Made by a program: the position numbers and the translations under genes | In this document: positions 47,265 to 59,323 of the stretch, one piece after another | Layout of the letters: each line of letters opens with the position of its first letter | How positions within the stretch are numbered: position 1 is the stretch's first letter | Notes under the pieces: generated by a model | Told to the model about the DNA's origin: nothing | Database searches by the model: none | Seen by the model: the letters and a program-made list of their open reading frames with translations, nothing else | Assembly (NCBI GenBank): GCA_028826165.1 | Contig: JAPDFW010000070.1 | Location: 952,501-1,016,500, forward strand | Length of the DNA: 64,000 nt | Source: Anaeramoeba ignava | Taxonomy: Eukaryota; Metamonada; Anaeramoebidae | Reading direction: 5' to 3'

Positions 47265-48215
47265 TCAAAAATCAAAATCGCTTTCATTTTCATTTTGAAT
47301 TGAAAATTCCATATTTCTTTCATTTTCCTTCAAACCAATTTTTAATTCATCATATTTTCTTTTTTTAAGTTTTGCTTTAATAAAACTTCTGACAGTTTTA
47401 TCACCAAAAACAAAAAAAACGGAATCCCATAAACCAAGCATTGGACCAATGAAAGCTTGAGAGAGATCCAAAAATTCATTATCTTTAGCATCTGGATTAA
47501 TCATTTGTCTTATTCTTTTGATTGATGTCCAAATTTCTGTTAAAGTATAAACCCAACCTAATGCAAACATTTTGTATTGAAATGCTTTTGAAAAATTTGG
47601 ATTTTTTCGAATTTTGAAAAATATTATTGTGTATAAAGTTAAAGCTCCTAATAAAGAGAACCAAACAATTATGTAAATAACAGGTTCGAATTGAGATTTT
47701 GTAATCCAGCACCTTTTAATTGAATTTTTAATTTTGATTTTTAAAAAAAAGTGGAACAAAAAAAATAATCTAAATTATAATCTAAAATTTAATTACCAAT
47801 GAGCATCTCCAGAACCAACTTTACCAAAAATAACAAAAATAGATGCAGCAATTAAACAAATAATAAAAATAATAATATTTCCAATAATAAAAAATTTTTT
47901 TGATTCATCAACATTTTTTCCATAACAAATTTTCAAATAAAAAACTAAAGAAATCAAGAAAATAAAAGAACAAGAAGCTCCAAAAGTAAAACTATAGAAA
48001 AAACCTTGAATCTGACATAAATCATATGAAATTGGACCTGGAATAATTGCAAAAATCCCAAAAAAGAAATCATAAATTGCTAAATTAAATATAAATTTTC
48101 TTGCTGGATCTCTTATTTCTTTTATAAATGAATAAACTATTATAAAAAGTAATGAACCTGTCATTCCAAGTGTTGAACCAATTATTGTTGGAATTGATTC
48201 TTTATTGTGAATCAT
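47265..48215 (-). CDS. cAMP-receptor-like 7TM GPCR, copy 6 (short intron)
   Basis: Exons 47797-48215 and 47265-47712 give 288 residues. This copy keeps an intron of only 84 nt (47713-47796), which confirms the splice model for its paralogues: GTAATT ... TTAAAAG removes exactly the stretch that is repeat-filled elsewhere. The intron carries one TTTTTGTTCCACTTTTTTTT motif. TM2 reads IYDFFFGIFAIIPGPIS; exon 2 starts CWITKSQFEPVIYIIVW; TM7 reads PMLGLWDSVFFVFGDKTVRS. The tail KYDELKIGLKENERNMEFSI is shared almost exactly with copy 7, marking the two as sister genes. Confidence 0.92.
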
Positions 48216-48359
48216 TTTAAAAAAAAATAAAAAAATGAAAAATTGTTTTCCAAAAAGAAAAATTTTTTCTTTTTTATTTTTTAACATTAAAAAAACATTT
48301 TCATTTTTAAACTAAATTTAACTAAATAATTCAAATAAAAAATTTGAGAAAAAGTGGAA

Positions 48360-49590
48360 CAAAATTTGAATTTGAATTTGATTTTGATTTTGAATTTGAA
48401 TTTGAATTTGAATTTGAATTTGAATTTCAATTTGAATTTAGAATTTGATTTTGAATTTTGATTTGAATTTAATTTTGAATTTGAATTTGAATTTTAATTT
48501 GATTTTGAATTTGAATTTTAATTTTGATTTTGAATTTGAATTTTGAATTTAATTTTAATTTTGATTTTGAATTTGAATTTGAATTTGAATTTGAATTTTA
48601 ATTTTGATTTTGAATTTGAATTTGAATTTGAATTTGAATTTTGATTTTGATTTTAATTTCAATTTTAATTTGAATTTGAATTTGAATTTGAATTTGAATT
48701 TTGATTTTAATTTGAATTTGAATTTGATTTTAATTTTGATTTTGATTTTAATTTCAATTTTAATTTTGAATTTTGATTTTGATTTTGATTTGAATTTTGA
48801 TTTTGATTTAAATTTTAATTTGAATTTTAAATTAATTTGAATTTAAATTTGAATTTGAATTTGAATTTGAATTTTAATTTTGATTTTGATTTTGATTTTG
48901 ATTTTAATTTTGATTTTGATTTATATTTTGATTTTGATTTTGATTTTGAATTTGAATTTGAATTTGAATTTGAATTGAATTTAATTTTGAATTTGAATTG
49001 AATTTTGATTTTGATTTTGATTTTGATTTGAATTTCAATTTGAATTTGATTTAAATTTGAATTTTGAATTGAATTTGAATTTGAATTTGATTTTGAATTT
49101 TAATTTTAATTTGATTTTGATTTTGAATTTAAATTTGAATTTGATTTTGATTTGAATTTGATTTTAATTTTGATTTTGAATTTGAATTTGATTTTGATTT
49201 TAATTTTAATTTTGATTTTTAATTTTGATTTTGAATTTGAATTTGAATTTGAATTTGAATTTTGAATTTCATTTTAATTTAAATTTGATTTTGAATTTGA
49301 ATTTGAATTTGAATTTTGAATTTGAATTTGAATTTTAATTTGATTTTGATTTTGATTTTGATTTTGATTTTGAATTTTAATTTTAATTTTAATTTTGATT
49401 TTGATTTTGATTTTGAATTTGAATTTGAATTTGATTTTGATTTTGATTTTGATTTTAATTTTGATTTTGATTTTAATTTTGAATTTGATTTTGATTTTAA
49501 TTTTGAATTTCAATTTGAATTTTAACTTGAATTTGAAATTGATTTTGATTTTGATTTTGATTTTGATTTTGATTTTGATTTTGAATTTTG
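48360..49590. repeat. TTTGAA/TTTTGA spacer repeat
   Basis: About 1.2 kb of TTTGAA words mixed with TTTTGA and TTTTAA, between the 5' end of receptor copy 6 and the 3' end of copy 7. It merges on the right into the coding TTTTCA words for the Asn/Glu tail of copy 7. No separate gene. Confidence 0.9.
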
Positions 49591-49593
49591 ATT

Positions 49594-51540
49594 TTAATTA
49601 TCATTTTCATTTTCATTTTCATTTTCATTTTCATTTTCATTTTGAATTGAAAATTCAATATTTCTTTCATTTTCCTTCAATCCAACTTTTAATTCATCAT
49701 ATTTTCTTTTTTTAAATTTTGTTTTAATAAAACTTCTGACTCTTTTATCAAGAAGAACAAAAAAAACAGAATCCCATAAACCAAGCATTGGGCCAAATAA
49801 AGCTTGCATAATATCTAGAAAAATACTATCTCCAACATTTGGATTAGCTATTTGTCTTATTCTTTTGATTGATGTCCAAATATGAGTAAAAACATAAACC
49901 CATCCAAGAATAAACATTTTATATTGAAATGCTCTTGGATATTTTGGATTTTTTCGAATTTTGAAAAATATTATTATGTATAAAACTAAAGCTGCTAATA
50001 AAGTAATCCAAACAATTGCATAAATAACTGGTTCAAATTCAGGTTTTGTAATCCAACACCTTTAATTAAGCAATATTTATATTTATATTTATATTTATAT
50101 TTTGAATTTGATTTTGAATTTGAATTTAAATTTAATTGTATTTGAATTGAATTGAATTGAATTGAATTGAATTGAATTGAATTGAATTGATTTTGAATTT
50201 GAATTGAATTAAATTGAATTGAATTGAATTAAATTAAATATTAAATTAAATTAAATTTGAATTTGAATTAAATTTGAATTAAATTTGAATTAAATTGAAT
50301 TGAATTGAATTGAATTGAATTTGAATTGAATTAAATTGAATTGAATTGAATTAAATTTGAATTAAATTAAATTAAATTTGAATTAAATTGAATTTGAATT
50401 TGAATTGAATTGAAATTGAAATTAAATTTGAATTTGAATTTGAATTAAATTTGAATTGAATTGAATTGAATTGAATTTGAATTTGATTTGAATTGAATTG
50501 AAATTAAATTAAATTGAATTGAAATTGAATTTGGAATTGAATTGAATTGAAATTGAATTGAATTGATTTGAATGAAATTAAATTTTGAATTTAAATTGAA
50601 TTGAGTTGATTTTGATTTGAATTAAATTTGAATTGAATTTGAATTGATTTTGAATTTGAATTGAATTAAATTGAATTGAATTGAATTAAATTTGAATTAA
50701 ATTAAATTAAATTTGAATTAAATTGAATTGAATTGAATTTGAATTTGAATTGAATTGAATTGAATTTGAATTGAATTAAATTGAATTAAATTGAATTGAA
50801 TTGAATTTAAATTGAATTGAATTGAATTGAATTTGAATTAATTTGAATTGAATTGAATTTGAATTAAATTTATTTTTAAATTGAATTGAATTTGAATTGA
50901 ATTTGATTTGAATTTGAATTTGAATTTGAATTAAATTGAATTGAATTTGAATTAAATTGAATTTGAATTGATTTTGAATTTGAATTGAATTGAATTGAAT
51001 TGAATTGAATTGAATTGAATTTGAATTGAATTTGATTTGAATTAAATTGAATTTAAATTAATTTGAATTGAATTAAATTTGAATTGAATTTGAATTTGAA
51101 TTTAATTGAATTGAATTTTACCAATGAGCACTTCCAGCCTTAATTTTAGCAAAAGAAAGAAGAATAATTGCAGCAATTAAACAAATAAAAAAAACAATAA
51201 TATTTCCAATAATAAAAAATTTTTTTGATTCATCAACATTTTTTCCATAACAAATTTTCAAATAAAAAACTAAAGAAATCAAGAAAATAAAACAACAAGC
51301 AGCAGGAAAAATAAGAGCAATCATAAAGCCTTGAAATTTACAGAAATCACTTGAAACATGACCAGGAATAAATGCAAAAAATGCTAAAAAAAAATCATAA
51401 ATTGCTAAAGTAAATATAAATTTTCTTGCTGAATCTCTTATTTCTTTTATAAATGAATAAACTAATATAAAAAGTAATGAACCAAGCATTCCAAATAATG
51501 AACCAATAATACAAGGAATTGATTCTTTATTATAAATCAT
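49594..51540 (-). CDS. cAMP-receptor-like 7TM GPCR, copy 7
   Basis: Exons 51122-51540 and 49594-50059 give 294 residues. N-terminus MIYNKES (Tyr for His). TM1-2: FGMLGSLLFILVYSFIKEI and IYDFFLAFFAFIPGHVSS. TM3 begins FCKFQGFMIALIFPAACC. Exon 2 starts CWITKPEFEPVIYAIVW. At the TM7 end GDKNVRS is replaced by LDKRVRS. The tail matches copy 6 and then runs into an Asn/Glu alternation (ENENENENDN), encoded by TTTTCA words at the very edge of the spacer repeat. This suggests that the repeat has invaded or generated the C-terminus. The intron is 1,062 nt. Confidence 0.9.
50090..51115. repeat. AATTGAATTGAATT repeat in GPCR copy 7 intron
   Basis: About 1 kb built from TTGAA pentamers, TTTGAA hexamers and TTAAA words. 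Unlike the other receptor introns the basic step is often five bases. No exon inside. Confidence 0.9.
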
Positions 51541-51832
51541 TTTAAAGAAAAAAATGAAAAAAATGAAAAAAAATGAAAAATGAAAAATTTAATTGAAAAA
51601 TTTTAATTGAAAAAAAAAAGTGGAACAAAAAAGTGAATTTGGGATTTATTTTCTTTTTTTGTTAAAAAATAAGAAAAAGAAAAAGAAAAAGAACTTTTTG
51701 GGAAACTAAAAAGGAAAGTTAAAACAAAACAAAAGCAACTTGTTTTAATAAAAATGATTTTTTTTTCTTTTTTTTCTTTTTTTTCTTTTTGGAAGAAAAA
51801 AAGGAAAACTAAATAAAGTTTTTTTTTTTAAT

Positions 51833-53906
51833 TTAATTAATATCATCATCATCATCAGAAAATTCAACAATATTTGGACTTTTCAAAATGTTAAATTTAA
51901 TCTCTTCATAAGTTCTTTTTTTAAATCGCATTTTGAGAAGTCTTCTTACAATTCTATCACCAAAAACAAAGAAAACAGAATCCCATAAACCAAGCATTGG
52001 TGCAAATAAAGCTTGAGTAACATCAAGAAATAAATTATCTTGAACTTTTGGATCAAATAATTGTCTTCCTCTTTTGATTGATGCCCATATTTCTGTGAAT
52101 AAATATATCCAACCTAATGCAAACATTTTGTAATGGAATGTTTTTGATATGTTTGGATTTAGGTTTCTTTTTAATTTGATAAACATTATAGAATATAGAA
52201 TTAATGTTCCTAATAATCCAACCCAAGCTATACAATATATTAAAGCTTCAAATTTTGGTTTTGTTGTCCAGCACCTTGATTTATATTTATATTTATATTT
52301 ATATTTATATTTATATTTTGATTTTGATTTTGATTTTAATTTTGATTTTGATTTTGATTTAGATTTAGATTTAGATTTTGATTTTGATTTTGATTTTGAT
52401 TTTGATTTTGATTTTGATTTTGATTTTGATTTTGATTTTGATTTTGAATTTTGAATTTTTGATTTTGATTTTGATTTTGATTTTGATTTTGATTTTGATT
52501 TTGATTTTGATTTTGATTTTGATTTTGATTTTGATTTTGATTTAGATTTTGATTTTGATTTTGATTTTGATTTTGATTTTGATTTTGATTTTGATTTTGA
52601 TTTTGATTTTGATTTTGATTTAGATTTTGATTTAGATTTGATTTTGATTTTGATTTTGATTTTGATTTTGATTTTGATTTTGATTTTGATTTTGATTTTG
52701 ATTTTGATTTTGATTTTGATTTTGATTTTGATTTTGATTTTATTTTTTTTAATTTTAATTTTAATTTTTTAATTTTTGAATTTTGATTTAATTTGGATTT
52801 TGATTTTGATTTTGATTTTGATTTTTTTATATTTATATTTTGATTTTGATTTTGATTTTTGATTTTGATTTTGATTTTTTTATATTTTATATTTATATTT
52901 ATATTTATATTTATATTTATATATTTATATTTTTATATTTATATTTATATTTAGATTTATATTTAGATTTATATTTATATTTATATTTATATTTATATTT
53001 ATATTTATATTTATATTTATATTTATATTTATATTTATATTTATATTTATATTTGTATTTATATTTATATTTAGATTTAAATTTAAATTTATATTTATAT
53101 TTATATTTAGATTTTGATTTTGATTTAGATTTAGATTTAGATTTAGATTTAGATTTAGATTTAGATTTAGATTTTGAATTTATATTTTGATTTTGATTTT
53201 TGATTTTGATTTATATTTATATTTAGATTTTGATTTTGATTTAGATTTAGATTTAGATTTAAATTTAGATTTAAATTTATATTTAGATTTAGATTTAGAT
53301 TTAGATTTAGATTTAGATTTTAATTTAGATTTTGATTTTGATTTTGATTTTGATTTTGATTTAGATTTAGATTTAGATTTATATTTAGATTTAGATTTTG
53401 ATTTTGATTTTGATTTTGATTTAGATTTAGATTTAAATTTAAATTTATTATATTTTGATTTATATTTATATTTAGATTTTTTAATACCAATGAGAATTCC
53501 CTGGTTCAACTTTGCCAAAATGAGTAAAAATTATTGAATTGTTCAAACAAATAACAATAATGATAATAACACCAAAAACAAAAAAACTTTTTGATTCATC
53601 GAAGTTTTTTCCATGACAAATTTTCAAATAAAAAACCAAAGAAGTTAAAAAAATTAAAGAACAAGAAGTAGCAAAAGTAAAAGCAATCATAAAAGCTTGA
53701 AACTGACATAATTTATAGTTAGAAGGACCAGGAAGAATAGTAGAAAATGCAAATAAAAAATCACAAATTGCTAAAGTAAATATAAATTTTCTCGATGAAT
53801 CTCTTATTTCTTTTATAAATGAATAAACTAATATAAAAATTAATGAACCAAGCATTCCTATTGTTGAACCAATTATGCAAGGAATTGATTCTTTATTATG
53901 AATCAT
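51833..53906 (-). CDS. cAMP-receptor-like 7TM GPCR, copy 8
   Basis: Exons 53488-53906 and 51833-52274 give 286 residues. TM2 reads ICDFLFAFSTILPGPSN, then KLCQFQAFMIAFTFATSCS. The TM4 exit is THFGKVEPGNSHW. Exon 2 starts CWTTKPKFEALIYCIAW, and TM5 is followed by KRNLNPNISKTFHYKMFALG. The loop before TM7 has FDPKVQDNLFLDVTQALFAP. After TM7 comes FGDRIVRRLLKMRFKKRTYE and a tail ending EFSDDDDDIN. The donor is GTATTA, and the intron is 1,213 nt. Confidence 0.9.
52280..53480. repeat. TTTTGA, TTTATA and TTTAGA blocks in GPCR copy 8 intron
   Basis: Ordered blocks: TTTATA (52278-52315), a long TTTTGA block (52316-52740), a short A/T linker, TTTATA (52890-53105), TTTAGA (53110-53170), then an alternating TTTAGA/TTTTGA mosaic to 53480. 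Six-base phase is kept within each block. Confidence 0.9.
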
Positions 53907-54051
53907 TTTAAAAAATGAATTGAAAAATGAATTGAAAATAAAAGGAAAAAATGATAATTTAATTTAATTTTTTTTTTTTCATTTTAATTTTCCAAAAAGA
54001 AAAATCTTAAATAAAATTAAAATTAAAATAAAATTAAAACAAATTTTTCTT

Positions 54052-56301
54052 TTAATAATAATCTTCATTTTCAGTTTCATTTTCAGTTTCAGTTTCAGTT
54101 TTTGGATGATCAAAAAATTCAATAATATTAGGATTATCTAAAACAATAACTTTTAATTGTTTGTATTTTCTTGTTTTGTATTTGAATTTGAATTTAAGTA
54201 AACTTCTAACATTTTTATCACCAAAAACAAAGAAAACTGAATCCCATAAACCAAGCATTGGAGTAAGTACTGCTTGCATAACATCAAGAAATAAATTATC
54301 TTCAACTTTTGGATCAGCTAATTGTCTTCCTCTTTTAACTGATGTCCATAATTCTGTGAATAAATATATCCATCCTAATGCAAAGATTTTATATTGAAAT
54401 GATTTTGAATATTTTGGGTTTTGTTTTAGTTTACAAAAAATTATTGAATATAGAATTAATGTTGCTAATAAAGTTGACCAAACAATTGAATAAATAATTG
54501 GTTCTATTCTAATTTTTGTAATCCAACACCTTTAATTAAATAATTTTTTTTGAATTTATATTTAGATTTTGATTTATATTTATATTTATATTTATATTTA
54601 GATTTTGATTTAGATTTAGATTTAGATTTAGATTTAGATTTTGATTTAGATTTATATTTAGATTTAGATTTATATTTATATTTAGATTTAGATTTAGATT
54701 TAGATTTAGATTTATATTTAGATTTAGATTTATATTTATATTTAGATTTAGATTTAGATTTAGATTTAGTTTGATTTAGATTTAGATTTATATTTATATT
54801 TATATTTATATTTTTTGATTTTTGATTTTGATTTAGATTTAGATTTATATTTATATTTTAGATTTTGATTTTGATTTTAGATTTAGATTTATATTTATAT
54901 TTATATTTATTTAGATTTATATTTATATTTTTATTTAGATTTTGATTTTGATTTTTGATTTTGATTTTGATTTTGATTTATATTTATATTTATATTTATA
55001 TTTAGATTTATATTTATATTTAGATTTTGATTTTGATTTAGATTTATATTTTATATTTTTGATTTAGATTTATATTTATATTTATATTTATATTTAGATT
55101 TATATTTTGATTTTGATTTTGATTTAGATTTAGATTTAGATTTATATTTAGATTTAGATTTAGATTTATATTTAGATTTAGATTTAGATTTAGATTTAGA
55201 TTTAGATTTAGATTTATATTTATATTTATATTTAGATTTATATTTATATTTTGATTTTGATTTTGATTTAGATTTAGATTTAGATTTAGATTTTAGATTT
55301 TGATTTTGATTTAGATTTATATTTATATTTAGATTTAGATTTTATATTTAGATTTAGATTTATATTTAGATTTTTGATTTATATTTATATTTAGATTTTG
55401 ATTTTTGATTTTAGATTTTGATTTTGATTTTGATTTTAATTTTGATTTATATTTATATTTATATTTATATTTAGATTTATATTTAGATTTAGATTTATAT
55501 TTAGATTTAGATTTATATTTAGATTTATATTTATATTTATATTTATATTTATATTTATATTTATATTTATATTTAGATTTAGATTTATATTTAGATTTAG
55601 ATTTATATTTATATTTATATTTAGATTTATATTTAGATTTTGATTTTGATTTAGATTTTGATTTTAATTTTGATTTTGATTTTGATTTTGATTTTGATTT
55701 TGATTTTGATTTTGATTTTGATTTTGATTTTGATTTTGATTTTGATTTAGATTTTGATTTAGATTTAGATTTAGATTTTGATTTTGATTTCAATTTGATT
55801 TTGATTTTGATTTAGATTTAGATTTAGATTTAGATTTTGATTTTGATTTTGATTTAGATTTAGATTTAGATTTATATTTTACCAATGAGTATTACCAGGA
55901 CCAATTTCTCCAAAAATAACAAATAAAGAAGAAGCAAGCAAACAAATAATAACAATTATAATAATTCCAATAATAAAAAATTTTTTTGATTGATCAACAT
56001 TTTTTCCATATCGAATTTTCAAATAAAAAACCAAAGAAGTTAAAAAAATTAAAGAACAAGAAGCAGCAAAAGTAAAACTGAAGAAAAAACCTTGAAATTT
56101 ACATAATAAATCAGAAGAAGGACCAGGAAGAATAGCAAAAAATGCTAAAAAGAAATCACAAATTGCTAAAGTAAATATAAATTTTCTTGCTGAATCTCTC
56201 ATCTTTTTCAAAATTGAATAAGAAATTATAAAAATTAATGAACCAGTCATTCCTATTGTTGAACCAATTATTGTTGGAATTGATTCTTTATTATGTATCA
56301 T
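54052..56301 (-). CDS. cAMP-receptor-like 7TM GPCR, copy 9
   Basis: Exons 55883-56301 and 54052-54529 give 298 residues, with the longest intron of the array (1,353 nt). In TM1 it has IISYSILKKMRDSARKFIF where others have YSFIKEIRD. The TM3-TM4 loop is RYGKNVDQSKKFF. Exon 2 starts CWITKIRIEPIIYSIVW. The TM6-TM7 loop reads GRQLADPKVEDNLFLDVMQA, related to copies 8 and 12. The tail is long, with LDNPNIIEFFDHPKTETETE and then ENETENEDYY; the Thr/Glu repeats are coding in this case. Confidence 0.9.
54550..55880. repeat. TTTAGA/TTTATA/TTTTGA mosaic in GPCR copy 9 intron
   Basis: Blocks of TTTAGA, TTTATA and TTTTGA alternate about every 20-60 nt, with a purer TTTTGA block at 55670-55745. Occasional one-base insertions shift phase. 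Open on both strands over long stretches (for example 55335-55793), but lies between GTAAAA and AAAG splice sites. Confidence 0.9.
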
Positions 56302-56424
56302 TCTTGATTTTTATTTTTTTTATTGAAAAAATCTTTAAAAAAAAAACTTGATCAAACAAAAAAAAATGAAAAAAAAAAATTTTATAACATTTTGTTTATT
56401 AATTAATTTTTTTGCTTCTTTCGT

Positions 56425-57345
56425 TTTTTGGATAATTTATTATATAATTTATTATATAATTTATTAGATAATTTATTATATAATTTATTAGATAATTTAT
56501 TATATAATTTATTAGATAATTTATTATATAATTTTTTATCTAATTTATTAGATAATTTATTAGATAATTTATTATATAATTTATTATATAATTTATTAGA
56601 TAATTTATTAGATAATTTATTAGATAATTTATTATATAATTTATTAGATATTTTATTAGATAATTTATTATATAATTTATTATATAATTTATTAGATAAT
56701 TTATTAGATAATTTATTAGATAATTTATTAGATAATTTTTATATAATTTTTATATAATTTATTAGATAATTTATTAGATAATTTATTAGATAATTTATTA
56801 TATAATTTATTAGATATTTTATTAGATAATTTATTATATAATTTATTATATAATTTATTAGATAATTTATTAGATAATTTATTATATAATTTATTAGATA
56901 ATTTAATATAATTTATTAGATAATTTATAATATAATTTTTATCTAATTTATTAGATAATTTATTAGATAATTTATTATATAATTTATTAGATAATTTATT
57001 ATATAATTTATTAGATAATTTATTAGATAATTTTTTATATAATTTATTATATAATTTTTAATATAATTTTTATCTAATTTATTAGATAATTTATTAGATA
57101 TTTTATTAGATAATTTTTGGATAATTTATTATATAATTTTATTAGATAATTTATTGGATAATTTATTAGATAATTTATTAGATAATTTATTATATAATTT
57201 ATTAGATAATTTATTAGATAATTTATTATATATTTTATTATATAATTTTTTAGATAATTTATTAGATAATTTATTAGATAATTTATTATATAATTTATTA
57301 GATAATTTATTATATAATTTGTTATATATTTTTGATTTCAGTTAT
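56425..57345. repeat. AATTTATTAGAT/AATTTATTATAT 12-bp repeat
   Basis: About 75 twelve-base words TAATTTATTAGA / TAATTTATTATA between receptor copies 9 and 10. The two word types alternate irregularly. Plus-strand reading gives LLDNLLYN, but nothing supports coding. The right end is adjacent to the stop of copy 10. Confidence 0.92.
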
Positions 57346-57365
57346 ATATATAATTTTGATTTCAG

Positions 57366-58910
57366 TTATATATCATTTGTATCAACAAGAACTTTCGTCA
57401 TAGTTAAATTACCAATACTAGGATTCAATTCACCATATTTTCTTTTTTTAAATTTAAATTTAAGTAAACTTCTAACATTTTTATCAAAAAAAACAAAAAA
57501 AACAGCATCCCAAATTCCAAGCATTGGAGCAGCTAAAGATTGCATAACATCAAGAAATAAATTATTTGGAGCATTTGGATTCATTAATTCTCTTATTCTT
57601 TTGATTGATGACCAAATTTGTGTTACTAAATATATCCATCCTAATGCAAATATTTTATATTGAAATGATTTTGGATATTTTGGATCTTTTCTTAATTTGA
57701 AAAATGTTATTGAATATAGAATTATAGTTCCTAATAAATCAAACCAAATCACTGAATAATTTACAGGTCCTAATTTAACTTCTGTAACCCAACACCTTTT
57801 ATTAATCAATTTTAATTTTAATTTAGATTTTGATTTTGATTTTGATTTTGATTTTGATTTTAATTTTAATTTTAATTTTAATTTTAATTTTAATTTTAAT
57901 TTAAATTCTAATTTAAATTTTGATTTTAATTTTAATATTGATTTTAATTTTAATTTTAATTTTGATTTTAATTTTAATTTTAATATTAATTTTAATTTTA
58001 ATTTTAATTATAATTTTAATTTTGATTTTGATTTTTAATTTTAATTTTAATTTTGATTTTAATTTTAATTTTGATTTTAATTTTAATTTTGATTTTAATT
58101 TTAATTTTAATTTTAATTTTAAATTTTAATTTTGATTTTGATTTTAATTTAAATTTTGATTTTAATTTTGATTTTGATTTTGATTTTGATTTTAATTTTA
58201 ATTCTAATTTTAATTTATATTTATATTTAGATTTAGATTTAGATTTAGATTTAGATTTAGATTTAGATTTTAATTTTGATTTTGATTTTGATTTTAATTT
58301 TGATTTTAATTTTAATTTTAATTTTGATATTAATTTAAATTTTGATTTTAATTTTGATTTTAATTTTAATTTTGATTTTAATTTTGATTTTAATTTTAAT
58401 TTTGATTTAGATTTTGATTTTAATTTTGATTTTGATTTTAATTTTAATTTTAATTTTAATTTTAATTTAAATTAAATTGAATTAATTTTACCAATGAGTA
58501 CTACCAGGACCAATTTTCCCAAATATAATATAAATAATTGCAATAATTAAAGAAATTAAAAAAACAACAAAATTTCCAATAATAAAAAATTTTTTTGATT
58601 CATCAACATTTTTTGCATAACAAATTTTCAAATAAAAAACCAAAGAAGTTAAAAAAATCAAAGAGAAAGAAGCTGTAAAAATAAAACCCAAAGCAAAACC
58701 TTGAAATTTACATAATCCACTTGAAGAAGGACCAGGAAGAATAGCAAAAAAAGCTAAAAAAAAATCATAAATTGATAAAATAAAAATAAATTTTCTTGCT
58801 GAATCTTGTATTTCTTTTAGAAATAAATAAACTAATATAAAAATTAATGAACCAGCCATTCCTATTGTTGAACCAATAATAGCTGGAATTGATTCTTTAT
58901 TATGAATCAT
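57366..58910 (-). CDS. cAMP-receptor-like 7TM GPCR, copy 10
   Basis: Exons 58492-58910 and 57366-57795 give 282 residues. TM1 reads FILVYLFLKEIQDSARKFIF; TM2 IYDFFLAFFAILPGPSSSG; TM3 begins LCKFQGFALGFIFTASFS. The TM4 exit is YIIFGKIGPGSTHW. Exon 2 starts CWVTEVKLGPVNYSVIW, with Glu and Gly replacing the usual Lys and Glu in loop 2. The TM6 end is WSSIKRIRELMNPNAPNNLF. TM7 is followed by FFDKNVRSLLKFKFKKRKYG. The tail is short and not acidic (TKVLVDTNDI). The intron is 696 nt. Confidence 0.9.
57810..58480. repeat. TTTTAA/TTTTGA repeat in GPCR copy 10 intron
   Basis: Mostly TTTTAA and TTTTGA words, with one TTTAGA block at 58220-58270. Six-base phase is kept for most of the length. Confidence 0.9.
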
Positions 58911-59248
58911 TTTCTTTTAATTAAAATGAAAAAAAATTGAAAAATGAAAAATTTTTTTTTAATTTTTTTGGAAAGTTAATTAAAATCCAAAAATAAAATC
59001 TAAAAATAAATTAAAATCCAAAAATAAAATAAAATCTAAAAATAAAATAAAATCCAAAAATAAAATAATTCAAAAATAAAATAAAATCCAAAAATAAAAT
59101 CCAAAAATAAAATCCAAAAATAAAATCCAAAAATAAAATAAAATAAAAGGGATTTCCAAATATTTAAACAATTGTTAAAAAGAAAAAGAAAAAAATTTTT
59201 TAAAAAAAAAAAGAAGAAAATCCCTAAAAAAAAAAATTTTTTTTGTTC
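58911..59248. other. spacer with AAAATAAAATCC words
   Basis: Between receptor copies 10 and 11. 58980-59145 repeats AAAATCCAAAAATA words; the rest is A-rich. No gene. Confidence 0.8.
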
Positions 59249-59281
59249 TCAATTTTCATCTCGAATTAATGATTGAATAAC

Positions 59282-59323
<42 letters not shown>

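Noticed and set aside
55335-55815. Overlapping Lys-Ser and Asp-Phe proteins on both strands
   Set aside because: Both are the same hexamer intron of receptor copy 9; mirror-image open frames follow from the repeat composition.
56425-57345. CRISPR-like array of regularly spaced units
   Set aside because: The 12-bp words have no unique spacers and the organism is a eukaryote; it is a simple tandem repeat.
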